Counted from the stretch's first letter, positions 51,321 to 60,468 are shown. The stretch: DNA of 64,000 nt from Paraburkholderia sp. D15 (GCF_029910215.1 NZ_CP110395.1:744001-808000); one strand, 5' to 3'. Program-made: numbers and translations. Notes: generated by a model from the sequence alone, not told the origin.

Positions 51321-52724
51321 ATGAAAATCCTGATCTACGGCATCAATTACGCGCCGGAATTGACGGGGACGGGTAAGTACACGGCGGAAATGGCCGCGTT
51401 GCTGGCCCGCAGGGGACACGAAGTGCGCGTGGTGTGCGCGCCGCCTTATTACCCGGAGTGGCGCGTGACGCAGGGCTATTCGGCGTGGCGCTACCGCCGG
51501 GAAACGCGCGAGGGCGTGACGCTGTGGCGTGCGCCGTTGTGGGTGCCGGCGCGACCGGGCGGCCTCAAGCGCATGCTGCACCTCGCCAGCTTCGCGGCGA
51601 GTTCGCTGCCGCTGATCGCGCGTCAGGCGCTGTGGCGTCCCGACGCGGTGATGCTGATCGCGCCGACGCTGATGTGCGCACCCGCCGCGCTGATGCTCGC
51701 GCGCGTGACGGGCGCGCAGGCGTGGCTGCATATCCAGGACTACGAAGTCGATGCGGCTTTCGAGCTGGGCTTGCTGAAGAGCTCGCGCGCCGCGCGCTTC
51801 GCACGCTGGGTCGAACGCGGGCTGTTGCGCCGCTTCGACGCGGTGTCGTCGATCACGCGGCAGATGAGTGCTCGCGCGCAGAGCAAGGGCGTGGCGCCGT
51901 CGCGCGTGGTGTGTCTGCCGAACTGGGTCGACGTGTCGGCGATCTTTCCGCTCGAACGCGAGAGCGACTACCGTCGCGAACTTGGCCTCGCCGCCGGTCA
52001 GAAGGTGGTGCTGTACTCGGGCAACATGGGCGCGAAGCAGGGGATCGAGACGCTCGCCGACGCGGCGACGCTGCTGGCCGATCGCCGTGACATCACGTTC
52101 GTGTTCTGCGGCAGCGGTGCGGCGCGCGACGATCTCGCCACGCGTTGCGCGGGCTTGAGCAACTGCATCTTCATGCCCTTGCAACCCGTCGAACGTCTGA
52201 ACGACCTGCTCAATCTCGCCGACATTCATGTGCTGCCGCAACGCGGCGACGCCGCGGATCTGGTGATGCCGTCCAAGCTCACCGGCATGTTCGCGAGCGG
52301 CCGCGCGACGGTCGCGATGGCGCGCGAGGGTACCGCCTTGCATGAAGCGGTCGCGCCGCGCGGCGTCGTGGTGCCGCCGGATAACCTGAACGCGCTGGTG
52401 GGCGCGATCGCCGCGCTGGCCGACGATGGTGAACGCCGTGCGGCGCTCGGCAGCGCCGGGCGTCACTACGCGGTGGATGCGCTGTCGCCGGAGGCGACGA
52501 TCCGCACATTCGAGGAAAGGCTGGAGATGGCGTTGCGTCAGCGCGTCATGGCCGCCGACGAGGGGCGCGCGCCGGGGGGGCCTGGTGTATCGGGTGTGCC
52601 TGGCGTACCTGGCGTATCGGGTGTACCCGGAGAGGGACCGTATTTCGCCGCGCGCCCCGCCGGCGTCGCAGCCACGTCGCGCCGGTCCCAGGCGGCCACG
52701 GCGGAGGACGCCGCGCCGGATTGA
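51321..52724 (+). CDS. WcaI-like glycosyltransferase with collagen-like tail
   Basis: This 467-residue transferase resembles colanic-acid WcaI. It begins MKILIYGINYAPELTGTGKYT and later has APPYYPEW, IQDYEVDAAFELG, VLYSGNMGAKQGIETL and LPQRGDAADLVMPSKL. The usual protein ends near residue 410. Here the C-terminus is extended by about 50 residues, including seven Gly-X-Y triplets (about residues 419-439). WcaI is linked to fucosyl transfer in the repeat unit, which fits the upstream gmd-fcl pair; that donor is an inference. Confidence 0.85.
   Translation: MKILIYGINYAPELTGTGKYTAEMAALLARRGHEVRVVCAPPYYPEWRVTQGYSAWRYRRETREGVTLWRAPLWVPARPGGLKRMLHLASFAASSLPLIARQALWRPDAVMLIAPTLMCAPAALMLARVTGAQAWLHIQDYEVDAAFELGLLKSSRAARFARWVERGLLRRFDAVSSITRQMSARAQSKGVAPSRVVCLPNWVDVSAIFPLERESDYRRELGLAAGQKVVLYSGNMGAKQGIETLADAATLLADRRDITFVFCGSGAARDDLATRCAGLSNCIFMPLQPVERLNDLLNLADIHVLPQRGDAADLVMPSKLTGMFASGRATVAMAREGTALHEAVAPRGVVVPPDNLNALVGAIAALADDGERRAALGSAGRHYAVDALSPEATIRTFEERLEMALRQRVMAADEGRAPGGPGVSGVPGVPGVSGVPGEGPYFAARPAGVAATSRRSQAATAEDAAPD
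52575..52637 (+). repeat. 9-bp coding repeat for Gly-X-Y triplets
   Basis: Seven nine-base units encode GGP, GVS, GVP, GVP, GVS, GVP and GEG. The units at 52584-52628 are almost identical (GGTGTATCG, GGTGTGCCT, GGCGTACCT and so on). This is collagen-like at protein level and a minisatellite at DNA level. Confidence 0.85.
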
Positions 52725-52756
52725 TCCGGCGTGCGGCCCGCGTCATGACATCACAC

Positions 52757-53314
52757 TCACCACGGGGAACGATAGACGGTGCCCTTGCGCGTCGCGTACG
52801 GATCGGCGTACGTGTTCTTCGCGGCGCCGGCGGGCATCAGCGCGTCGGCGGCATTCACCGGCGCGTTCGCCTGGTCGGCGACCCGGAACTGCGCGGCGCC
52901 GTTGGCGGCCGCGTTGGCCTTGACATTGCCCTTGCCGACGCCCTTGCCGAGATTCGGCTGTCCACCCTGAGCACCCTGCGCGTTGCCCAGCACCTTCATC
53001 CGCTGCTCGTTGAGCAGCGCGGTGCGTTGCGCGTCCTCGGTATCGCCTTGTTTCAGGTCGTCCGAACTGTATTCGCGCGGTGCGCCGAGCAGGGTCTGTT
53101 CGCTCGCGCGCTGTTTCGCCATCCGGTCGACGGGCGCCGGGGCATTGATGCCGTAGCCGGTCGCGACCGGCGCGGCAGCGGGCGCGGCGTTGCCGTTGCC
53201 ATTGACGTTGCCGTTGTTCTGCGCGAAGGCCAGCGCCGGTGCGGCGAGCGTGGCCAGCGCGAGCGCGCTGCAGAAGGCGGTGTAAAGGGTAGTGGTCCGA
53301 AACGCGTGCTTCAT
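52757..53314 (-). CDS. Secreted hypothetical protein, Ala/Asn/Gly-rich
   Basis: This 185-residue exported protein has a clear signal peptide (ending ALAFAQ near residue 32). The mature part is rich in Ala, Asn and Gly (NGNVNGNGNAAPAAAPVA). It has a short more ordered block (DRMAKQRASEQTLLGAPREYSSDDLKQG) and a C-terminus DPYATRKGTVYRSPW. I do not recognise a family. It is inside the polysaccharide locus but on the opposite strand, between two operon genes, so it may have its own promoter. Confidence 0.65.
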   Translation of the reverse strand: MKHAFRTTTLYTAFCSALALATLAAPALAFAQNNGNVNGNGNAAPAAAPVATGYGINAPAPVDRMAKQRASEQTLLGAPREYSSDDLKQGDTEDAQRTALLNEQRMKVLGNAQGAQGGQPNLGKGVGKGNVKANAAANGAAQFRVADQANAPVNAADALMPAGAAKNTYADPYATRKGTVYRSPW

Positions 53315-53498
53315 GGTGATCCCCGGGGAGATGCTGTCGCTGTACAGCTATCGTGCGCCATCCATGCCGCGCGTAGCCGCCAAAACGCTTGCCGGCACGG
53401 CCACGCCGACAAGCCCCGCAAGGCGCGGCAACATAATGTAAGGAAGTTGCTGGCTTGCTTGTGTCTGTTTACCACCGTTCGTGGTTCGGAGAAAGCTG

Positions 53499-54119
53499 AT
53501 GGGTAACATTGCCGACGATCCGCGCATCGCTTGCCTGCCGCAAGCCGACGACGCGCAGCAAACTGGCCGGGTCATCGACCTGAGTCTGGCCGGAAAGGGC
53601 AACTACCGCGCAAGCCGCGGCGCGCTGATCGAGCTGATCTGGTTCGTGCTCGAAGCGTGCGTGATCAACAACAAGCTGCTGCCGCTGTCGTTCGTGCGGG
53701 TTGGTTTGCTGCGGCTGTTCGGCGCGAAGATCGGCAACGGATGCCGCTTCGTGCACCCGATCCGCGTGAAGGCGCCGTGGAATCTCGAAGTGGGCGACAA
53801 GTGCTGGTTCGGCGTCGACGTCTGGATCTACAACCAAGCGCCCATCAAGATCGGCTCGAACGTGTGCATTTCCCAAGGCACGTTCCTGACCGCCGGCTCG
53901 CACGACATGAGCACCAACATGGACCTGCACGTCGCGCCGATCGTGATCGAGGACGGCGTATGGATCACGTCGAAATGCGTCGTGCAGATGGGCGTCACGA
54001 TCGGCCGCTCGGCGGTGGTGACACCGCTCTCGGTCGTGCATCGTTCGCTCGAAGCCGAGGGCGTGTACGGCGGCAATCCGTGCCGTTTCATTCGGAAACG
54101 GTTTACTTCAGTGCCCTGA
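53499..54119 (+). CDS. WcaF-like hexapeptide-repeat acetyltransferase
   Basis: This 206-residue protein of the left-handed beta-helix O-acetyltransferase group acts with acetyl-CoA. The helix repeats run from about residue 75 (IGNGCRFVHPIRVKAPWNLEVGD) through IKIGSNVCISQGTFLTAGSHD and IVIEDGVWITSKCVVQMGVTIG. The His in GSHD is the likely catalytic residue. GGAGAA precedes the ATG at 53499. The whole resembles WcaF of colanic-acid loci, which acetylates fucose. Confidence 0.88.
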   Translation: MGNIADDPRIACLPQADDAQQTGRVIDLSLAGKGNYRASRGALIELIWFVLEACVINNKLLPLSFVRVGLLRLFGAKIGNGCRFVHPIRVKAPWNLEVGDKCWFGVDVWIYNQAPIKIGSNVCISQGTFLTAGSHDMSTNMDLHVAPIVIEDGVWITSKCVVQMGVTIGRSAVVTPLSVVHRSLEAEGVYGGNPCRFIRKRFTSVP

Positions 54120-54343
54120 ACCACAGACGTAAACCCACGGCGTCCTTACGCTGAGGAAACCGGGGTCGTGCTATCCGCCAGGCTAACTGCTGCAACGAAA
54201 CCGTCGATCGGATATCGACGTTCGCGGCGCCGCCGGCGTGCAAAACGGAGTGCGACGTGTGCGTCAGTCCGCGTGCCGGCCAGAAGAGGCCGGTAACGTC
54301 AGCGACGGACGCCAAAAATGTATGAAGAAGATGGGGAGCAGGG

Positions 54344-56083
54344 ATGTTCATCGACACTCGTACGGTTGCGCAAAACACGGTTATCGAAACGACGGTCTGC
54401 ATCATCGGCGGTGGGGTCGCCGGGATCACGCTCGCGCGTGAGATGTCGAGGGCGGGCGTGGATGCCTGTCTGCTCGAAAGCGGCGGTTTCGGACCCGACG
54501 ACGAAACCCGCGATCTGTATCGCGGCGAAAACGCGGGCCTGCCGTATACCTTCGCGGACGGCTCGCGCAGCCGTTATTTCGGCGGCAGCAGCAACTGCTG
54601 GGGCGGCTGGTGCCGCCCGCTCGATCCGTGGGACTTCGAGAAGCGCGACTGGATCGCGCACAGCGGCTGGCCGTTCGGCCTCGACGAGCTCGCGCCGTAC
54701 TACGCGCGCACGCACGAACTGCTGAAGCTCGGTCCGCAGAATTTCGATCCGGCCTACTGGGAGCGCGAGATCGGCCGTCCGGACGTGCGCCGCGTGCCGC
54801 TCGCGAGCGGCGACATGCGCGATACGGTCGCGCAGTTCAGCCCGCCGCTGCGCTTCGGCAAGGTGTATCGCGACGAACTGTTGCAGTCGCAACGAGTGCG
54901 CGTGTTCCTCTACGCGAACGTGTTGAATATCGATGCCGATGCGGCCGGCACCACGATCACCCGCGTGCAGGTCGGCACGATCAGCGGCCGGCGTCTGACG
55001 GTGCAGGCGAAGATTTTCGTGCTCGCCACCGGCGGCATCGAAAACGCGCGCCTGCTGCTCGCGTCGAACGACGTGCAGGCCGCCGGGCTCGGCAATGCGC
55101 ACGATCTGGTGGGCCGCTATTTCATGGACCATCCGCGCATGATGTCGGGCAAGGTGCGTTTCCGTCCGGGCAACGCGCGCAACAAGCTCTACGACATCAA
55201 GTATCACTACCAGAACCCGGCGGTGTCGGCGCACGGCACCAAGATCTCGTCGCAGTTCGCGCCGACGGCCGAATGGATGGAGCGCGAAAAGCTGCTCAAC
55301 TCGCGCGTGTGGCTGTATTCGAAGTGGTACGGCGAAGGCAGCGCGGCGTCCGAGGCGTTGATTCACTGCAAGGAGGCGTTGTTGCAGAAGGATCAGCCGG
55401 GCCGCAGCCTGAAGCGCGATATCCAGACGATGATCGCGCATCCGCTGCATACGGTCGGGTTCGGTCTGACGCGGCTGCTGCAATGGCCGGCGCTGATTTC
55501 CGACGTGACCTTGCAGGCGATCGTCGAGGCGGTGCCTGATCCGGACAGCCGCGTGACCTTGTCGCCCGACAAGCGCGACCGCTTCGGCATGCCGCGCGTA
55601 CGCGTCGAATGGCGTCTGGGCGAGCAGGTGCAGCGCACGTTCGACAAGACCTTCGCGCTGCTCGCGCAGGAGCTGCAAACGGCCGGCATCGCCGACGTCC
55701 AGCTCGACGCGCCGCTCGAAGGCCGCACGTGGCCGGTGAAACTCGAAGGCACGTGGCATCACATGGGCACCACACGCATGCACGATTCGCCGCGCGAAGG
55801 CGTGGTGGACCGCGACTGCAAGGTGCACGGCATCAGCAATCTGTATATCGGCGGCAGTTCGGTGTTCCCGACCGTCGGCGCGAATTTCCCGACCATCACG
55901 ATCTCGGCGCTGTCGTTGCGGCTCGCTGGGCATCTGGTGCGGCAGCTCGATCTGCCGGATATCGTCGGCAATACGCGCGGCGACGCGGCCAACGGTCCGG
56001 CCAGGTCGATGCAGGCGACGCCGCAGGTCGAGACGCTGCCGATCGCCGCGTCCACGTTGACGCCGTTGATGAAGGAACAGTGA
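54344..56083 (+). CDS. GMC-type FAD oxidoreductase
   Basis: This 579-residue flavoenzyme has an N-terminal FAD site (VCIIGGGVAGITLAREM, about residues 18-34, then LLESGGF). SSNCWGGWCRPLDPWDF and IFVLATGGIENARLLL belong to the GMC family fold. WHHMGTTRM and SSVFPTVGANFPTITI near the C-terminus carry the catalytic His and closing FAD motif. GMC enzymes oxidise alcohols, including sugars. Its place among polysaccharide genes suggests oxidation of a sugar or polyol precursor, but the substrate is unknown. No signal peptide is seen. Confidence 0.8.
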   Translation: MFIDTRTVAQNTVIETTVCIIGGGVAGITLAREMSRAGVDACLLESGGFGPDDETRDLYRGENAGLPYTFADGSRSRYFGGSSNCWGGWCRPLDPWDFEKRDWIAHSGWPFGLDELAPYYARTHELLKLGPQNFDPAYWEREIGRPDVRRVPLASGDMRDTVAQFSPPLRFGKVYRDELLQSQRVRVFLYANVLNIDADAAGTTITRVQVGTISGRRLTVQAKIFVLATGGIENARLLLASNDVQAAGLGNAHDLVGRYFMDHPRMMSGKVRFRPGNARNKLYDIKYHYQNPAVSAHGTKISSQFAPTAEWMEREKLLNSRVWLYSKWYGEGSAASEALIHCKEALLQKDQPGRSLKRDIQTMIAHPLHTVGFGLTRLLQWPALISDVTLQAIVEAVPDPDSRVTLSPDKRDRFGMPRVRVEWRLGEQVQRTFDKTFALLAQELQTAGIADVQLDAPLEGRTWPVKLEGTWHHMGTTRMHDSPREGVVDRDCKVHGISNLYIGGSSVFPTVGANFPTITISALSLRLAGHLVRQLDLPDIVGNTRGDAANGPARSMQATPQVETLPIAASTLTPLMKEQ

Positions 56084-56155
56084 GGTTGGACCCGGTGGCG
56101 TACGCTGAATGGCGTCGCCGGGTCGTGCTGGAGGGGTCTGGCTTTTCGGGGGTGG

Positions 56156-56192
56156 CGGGATTCATGAGGTGATGGCCGCATGAATCCCGTTT
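56156..56192. terminator. Hairpin between convergent GMC and glycosyltransferase genes
   Basis: Perfect 11-base arms (56156-56166 and 56179-56189; CGGGATTCATG type) enclose a 12-base loop. The plus strand then reads TTT. It is suited to end both convergent transcripts. Confidence 0.6.
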
Positions 56193-56197
56193 GCCGT

Positions 56198-57412
56198 TTA
56201 CGAACTCTGCTGGGCCGTTTCGCGCATCGTGGCGAGCGGGGTGTCGCGTGCTTCGGCGGGTGCGCCGCGGGTTTCCAGCAGCGTGGTCAATGCGCTCACC
56301 ATCGTTTCGATCCGGAAGCGCGCGTCGAAGGTGCGCGAGGCTTGCGCGCGCATCGCGGCGCGCGCGTCGTCGTCGAGCTCGAGCCAGCGCAGCAGACTCT
56401 TTTCCGTACCGTCGACGGTATCCGGCGCCACCATGCCGGCGCCGTCCGCTTCGATTTCGCGCCACACGTTGACCTTGTCGGAGATCAGCGTCGGCAGTCC
56501 GCAACCGAGCGCCTCGGCCACCGCGACGCCGAAGTTCTCCTGATGCGACGGCAGCACGAACACATCGCTTGCATGAAACGCTCCCCACTTCAGGTCGCCT
56601 TGCAGCATGCCGGGCAGGCTCAGACGCTGGGCGACACCGGCCGCCTGCGCCTGGCTGCGCAGCGTCGCGCCCCAGCCGGTTTCGTCCGGACCGGCGATCA
56701 CCAGATGCAAGGACGGATCGCGGCTCGCGACCCGCGCGAACGCATCGATCAGCAGATCGCAACCCTTCTTCGCATGCACGCGGCCGAGGAACAGCACGAT
56801 GCGTTTGCCGCGCAAACCAGGCACGGCCTGAAGGAACGCCTCGCGCAACGGCGCGCCGTCGAGCGCGGGCACCGCCGCGCCGAACGGCACGATCTGTTCG
56901 CGCGCGCGATACAGCCAGAACGACTGGTGGGCGCGTGTGCGTTCTTCCTCGGTGGTGTAGATCACCGTGTGCGCGTCGCGCAGCACGCGATATTCCGCCC
57001 ACGGCCAGTACAGCCACTTCTTCATGTGCTTGAGCGGATAGGCTTGCTTGAACCACGGGTCGAGCATGCCATGTACGTACACGTAGTACGGCACGCCGCT
57101 GTGGTGCAGCGCTTTCCAGGCCGCGAAGCCGTGGTATTGCCAGAGGCCGTGCACGATCACCGCGTCGAAGCGCTTCGCGTTCGCGGCGAGCCACGGCGCG
57201 AGGCGCGGGTTGTAGCCGTAGCGGCTGCGCGCCGGGCCGAACGTATGGACGGCGAACGGGAAGGTCGCGAGGTAGGCGTCGCCGGGCGCGTCGCAGGTTG
57301 CCACTTCGATGTCGTGACCGGCGTCGCGCATCGCGATGCCGCTGCGGCGCACGCCTTCGACGGGGCCCCCCGCGCGGGGATCGACACTGGCAAGCAGATG
57401 GAGGATTTTCAT
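56198..57412 (-). CDS. Glycosyltransferase family 4-like
   Basis: This 404-residue GT-B transferase begins MKILHLLASVDPRAGGPVEG. The acceptor part has VIVHGLWQYHGFAAWKAL and VHGMLDPWFK. The donor part has IVLFLGRVHAKKGCDLLIDAF and QENFGVAVAEALGCGLPTLI with E-x7-E. The ATG at 57412 has no strong ribosome binding site. A short tandem repeat lies 17 bases upstream. Its closest functional neighbour is the Wzy-like gene upstream on the same strand. Confidence 0.85.
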   Translation of the reverse strand: MKILHLLASVDPRAGGPVEGVRRSGIAMRDAGHDIEVATCDAPGDAYLATFPFAVHTFGPARSRYGYNPRLAPWLAANAKRFDAVIVHGLWQYHGFAAWKALHHSGVPYYVYVHGMLDPWFKQAYPLKHMKKWLYWPWAEYRVLRDAHTVIYTTEEERTRAHQSFWLYRAREQIVPFGAAVPALDGAPLREAFLQAVPGLRGKRIVLFLGRVHAKKGCDLLIDAFARVASRDPSLHLVIAGPDETGWGATLRSQAQAAGVAQRLSLPGMLQGDLKWGAFHASDVFVLPSHQENFGVAVAEALGCGLPTLISDKVNVWREIEADGAGMVAPDTVDGTEKSLLRWLELDDDARAAMRAQASRTFDARFRIETMVSALTTLLETRGAPAEARDTPLATMRETAQQSS

Positions 57413-57428
57413 CGGGCGATCGTCGGTC

Positions 57429-57461
57429 GGTTATCGGGCGGTTATCAGCCGGTTATCGGGC
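57429..57461 (+). repeat. Three tandem 11-bp units (GGTTATCRGSC)
   Basis: Units at 57429, 57440 and 57451 read GGTTATCGGGC, GGTTATCAGCC and GGTTATCGGGC. The array lies in the 63-base gap between the Wzy-like and glycosyltransferase genes, directly before the latter's start. Confidence 0.85.
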
Positions 57462-57475
57462 GTTTGTCCGGCCGG

Positions 57476-58957
57476 TCAGGAATGCCGGGTCCCGGACGCC
57501 GGCGTATTGCGCGGCGCGAGCGCACCGAGCGATTTCGTGTCGTGCGCGGAGTTGGCCTGACGCGGCGCGGTGAGCGCGGCCGGCAGATCGGCGCGGCCCA
57601 TGCCGGGATGAATCCGCCCCGGCAGGTCGGGCATCATCGCCGGCCGCCAGTTGGGTGGACTGCGCGGACGCCGCACGCGGGCCGGCAGCGCGCGCTGCAA
57701 ACGCGCGTAGGTGGCGACCATCAGGCCGAGACCGATGCCGAACACGAGACCGGAAAAACGCGGGCCAAGCGGATTGCCGCCGATCGTGGTCGCGGGCAAC
57801 GCGGCGAACAGCAGGATCGCGCGGCCCAGCACCGGCAGCATCGGCGCATCGGGAACGACCGCGCGCCAGTACCGGTACGCGAAGATGCAGACGACCATTG
57901 CGGCCAGCGTCGCCAGCGGCATGCCGATGCCGAACAGCAGCCCGCCCGCGAAGAACTGATAGACCCAGAAGTTGTGACCGGCCGCCCACTCGTTGATCGC
58001 GTAGAAATCTTCGTCGGTGATCTGCCCGACGAGGTCCGGCAGATAGAGCGGCGAGTAATGGTAGTAGTGCCCGTAGCCTTCGCCGAACAGCACCGTTTCC
58101 GGCGACGAGGTCACCTGGTCGTACTGGTCGCGCATTTCGGCGAGCCGCGTGACCGTGGTCGGGTCCTTGCCGGAAATGGTTTCGTGCGACACGAAAATCC
58201 GTTCGGTCCAGTGTTCGGCGACTTCCGGAAAACACAGCGCCGAGACGCCGGCGATGCCGGCAAGCACGCCGCCGATCACGATGGTGCGTCCGAACGCGCG
58301 CCAGATATGCCGGAGAGTCGGCGCGCTCATCAGCATCGCGAGCAGGAACAGCAGCACGGTGCCGAGCAGCAGACTGCGGGTCACGCTCAGCAGTTCGATC
58401 ACGATGGTGATGCCGAACACGCCCAGGTTGAACATCGTGAAGCGCCGCGCCACGACGAATTCGTGCAGCAGCACCGCTTGCAGACCGAGCAGGGTGACGG
58501 AGACGATCCGGTAGCGGACTTCTTCCAGACTGCCGCTGGTCGCGATACCGTAGACGAGGGTGAACAGCGCGCTGATCAGGTTGCCGACATACAGCGAGCG
58601 TTCGAATTGCGTGAGACGGAATTCGCTCCACGGCCGGCACGCGACGAGGTAGCCGAGCAGAAACAGCACGAACGGCAGCAGCGTGCGCAGATAGTTACCG
58701 ACGTCGTTGTCCTGCACGAATTGCGCGACTACGCTGCCGAATACGCACAGCATCATGCTGGCGGTGACGATGGTGCGTAACCGGGAACGCTCGCGAAAAC
58801 GCGGCGCGATCAGCAGCAGCGCGAGACCTGCCGCGAACGACGGCACCACGAAGACGAATTGCGCCCAATGGCCGGTGTTCGCATCGGTCGCCTTGTAGTC
58901 GAACGCGAGCGGCAGCAGAAAAATCCAGATCCAGGGCGTTGCATACTGGTGGCGCAT
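57476..58957 (-). CDS. Wzy-like polysaccharide polymerase (O-antigen ligase fold)
   Basis: This 493-residue membrane protein has ten or more hydrophobic segments. A large external loop between about residues 235 and 320 contains TRLAEMRDQYDQV, LFGEGYGHYYHYSPLY and NFWVYQFFAGG. This shape is typical of Wzy polymerases and WaaL-type ligases. GGGAGGGAAC precedes the ATG at 58957. It would join lipid-linked repeat units on the periplasmic face. The long polar C-terminus (after about residue 410) is unusual. Assignment as Wzy rather than ligase rests on locus context. Confidence 0.78.
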   Translation of the reverse strand: MRHQYATPWIWIFLLPLAFDYKATDANTGHWAQFVFVVPSFAAGLALLLIAPRFRERSRLRTIVTASMMLCVFGSVVAQFVQDNDVGNYLRTLLPFVLFLLGYLVACRPWSEFRLTQFERSLYVGNLISALFTLVYGIATSGSLEEVRYRIVSVTLLGLQAVLLHEFVVARRFTMFNLGVFGITIVIELLSVTRSLLLGTVLLFLLAMLMSAPTLRHIWRAFGRTIVIGGVLAGIAGVSALCFPEVAEHWTERIFVSHETISGKDPTTVTRLAEMRDQYDQVTSSPETVLFGEGYGHYYHYSPLYLPDLVGQITDEDFYAINEWAAGHNFWVYQFFAGGLLFGIGMPLATLAAMVVCIFAYRYWRAVVPDAPMLPVLGRAILLFAALPATTIGGNPLGPRFSGLVFGIGLGLMVATYARLQRALPARVRRPRSPPNWRPAMMPDLPGRIHPGMGRADLPAALTAPRQANSAHDTKSLGALAPRNTPASGTRHS

Positions 58958-59257
58958 TGCTGAGTTCCCTCCCCCGTTGCGGTCGATTCGCCGTCCGTCT
59001 GCAGCGGACGGTCTCGCATCAGGCCATTCTCCGGGAATCTCCCAATCCGTTAGTTGGCTGGACCGCATTCGTCGCCGATTGCCTGGGTTCTGGCGACAGC
59101 GGCAAGTGCACTTCCTGCAAGACGCGAGCACACTGGCTCAGGTTGTCGTCGAACGCATTGAAGTTGGCGCGCATGCACGCACGCCGCCACCCAAGATGCC
59201 GGAAGGGAGGGCATGCGATCGACAGGGATCGCCTGCACAAGGTAACAGGGGAACAAC
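58958..59257. other. Divergent intergenic region, Wzy-like to acyltransferase
   Basis: The 300 bases hold the promoters of both divergent genes. A 7-bp hairpin (58991-59011; CCGTCCG / CGGACGG) lies in the Wzy-like leader. No gene is seen. Confidence 0.5.
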
Positions 59258-60403
59258 ATGAAATTATTCGGCGGGGCGAAGCCAACGGTGCGGGGACGGT
59301 CGATCGAACTCGATTTCGTACGCGGCATCGCAATCATCATGGTGATGGGATTTCACTTCCATGCCGTGCACACCGGCAATTATCTGATCCAGGTTATTGA
59401 GTATCCACTGAAGAGTTTCGGCCGCGAAGGTGTGAATCTGTTCTTCACGTTGAGCGGGTTTCTGGTCGGCGGCTTGTTGCTGCGGCAGTACGCGGAAACC
59501 GGACATGTCGACGCGCGACGTTTCATCATCCGGCGGATTTTCCGTATCTGGCCCGCGTACTACGTGTTGATCGCCTTCCACGTGCTGGCGGGGCGGCATC
59601 CGTGGAATACCTTCCTCGTGCAGAACCTCACCCATCTGCAAAATTATCTCGGCACGTCGATTACCCAGACCTGGAGTCTCGCGGTCGAGGAGCACTTCTA
59701 TCTCGTGCTGCCCGCGTTGCTGCTGCTGTTCGCGCGCTGGCGTCTGAGCGCATGGACCATCGTCGGCGTGTTGAGCGGCATCTGCGCGGTGGTGCTGACC
59801 GCGCGCTGCTTCGCGGTCGCGGGCGGCGATCTCGACGGCGCGTTCGCGTACACGCAATACCGGATCGACAGTTTGCTGGTCGGCGTGATTCTCTCGGCGA
59901 TCTACTGGATGAAGCCCGGCGTCTATCACCAGCTCGCCAGGCGCAAGGCGTTCCTGATCGTGTGCGTCGCGATTCTGTGCGCGTGGCTCGTGCTCGCGAC
60001 CAGGAATTTCGCGCTCGACGAAAGCATCGGCTACACGATCCAGGCACTCGGTTTCGCCGCGTTGATCGTGCTGGTGCTCGAATACTCCGGATCGATGCGC
60101 GAATCGTGGATCTATCGCGGCGTGGCCTGGGTCGGTCTGTATTCGTACGGGATCTACCTGTGGCATTCGCTGGCGCTCGCACCGGGCGACATGCTGATCC
60201 GCAAGACCACCGCGATGGGTTTCCCGCCGAGTCTGATCTGGGTGATCGCGCTGAGCGCGCAGTTCGCGCTCGCGATCTTCATCGGCTACGTGACCACGCG
60301 CGCGATCGAGTACCCGTTCCTGCTGATGCGCAATGCGCTGTTCCCGGAAAAGCGCAGCAGCTCGGTGCGCGAACAGGTGCCGGCTGGGAGCCAGGTGTCG
60401 TGA
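59258..60403 (+). CDS. Acyltransferase 3 family membrane protein
   Basis: This 381-residue membrane protein has about ten hydrophobic segments. ELDFVRGIAIIMVMGFHF (about residues 17-34) carries the catalytic His. GVNLFFTLSGFLVGGLLL, IFRIWPAYY and WSLAVEEHFYLVLP follow in the family order. These proteins transfer acetyl or other acyl groups to sugars across the membrane. In this locus it should O-acetylate the repeat unit or polymer. AGGGGAAC precedes the ATG. Confidence 0.88.
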   Translation: MKLFGGAKPTVRGRSIELDFVRGIAIIMVMGFHFHAVHTGNYLIQVIEYPLKSFGREGVNLFFTLSGFLVGGLLLRQYAETGHVDARRFIIRRIFRIWPAYYVLIAFHVLAGRHPWNTFLVQNLTHLQNYLGTSITQTWSLAVEEHFYLVLPALLLLFARWRLSAWTIVGVLSGICAVVLTARCFAVAGGDLDGAFAYTQYRIDSLLVGVILSAIYWMKPGVYHQLARRKAFLIVCVAILCAWLVLATRNFALDESIGYTIQALGFAALIVLVLEYSGSMRESWIYRGVAWVGLYSYGIYLWHSLALAPGDMLIRKTTAMGFPPSLIWVIALSAQFALAIFIGYVTTRAIEYPFLLMRNALFPEKRSSSVREQVPAGSQVS

Positions 60404-60425
60404 GGGTGTAGTCGTGAGGGTGTAG

Positions 60426-60468
60426 AAACGAAAAGGCCTCCATCGAATCGATGGAGGCCTTTTCGTTT
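60426..60468. terminator. Very strong bidirectional terminator
   Basis: Perfect 21-base arms (60426-60446 and 60448-60468) meet at one base. The stem begins AAACGAAAAGGCC, giving a T-rich end on both strands (CCTTTTCGTTTTA on plus). It separates the convergent acyltransferase and glycosyltransferase genes. Confidence 0.95.

Noticed and set aside
56180..58780. Long plus-strand frame opposite the glycosyltransferase and Wzy-like genes
   Set aside because: Arg/His/Gln-rich nonsense protein, exactly antisense to two well-recognised genes.
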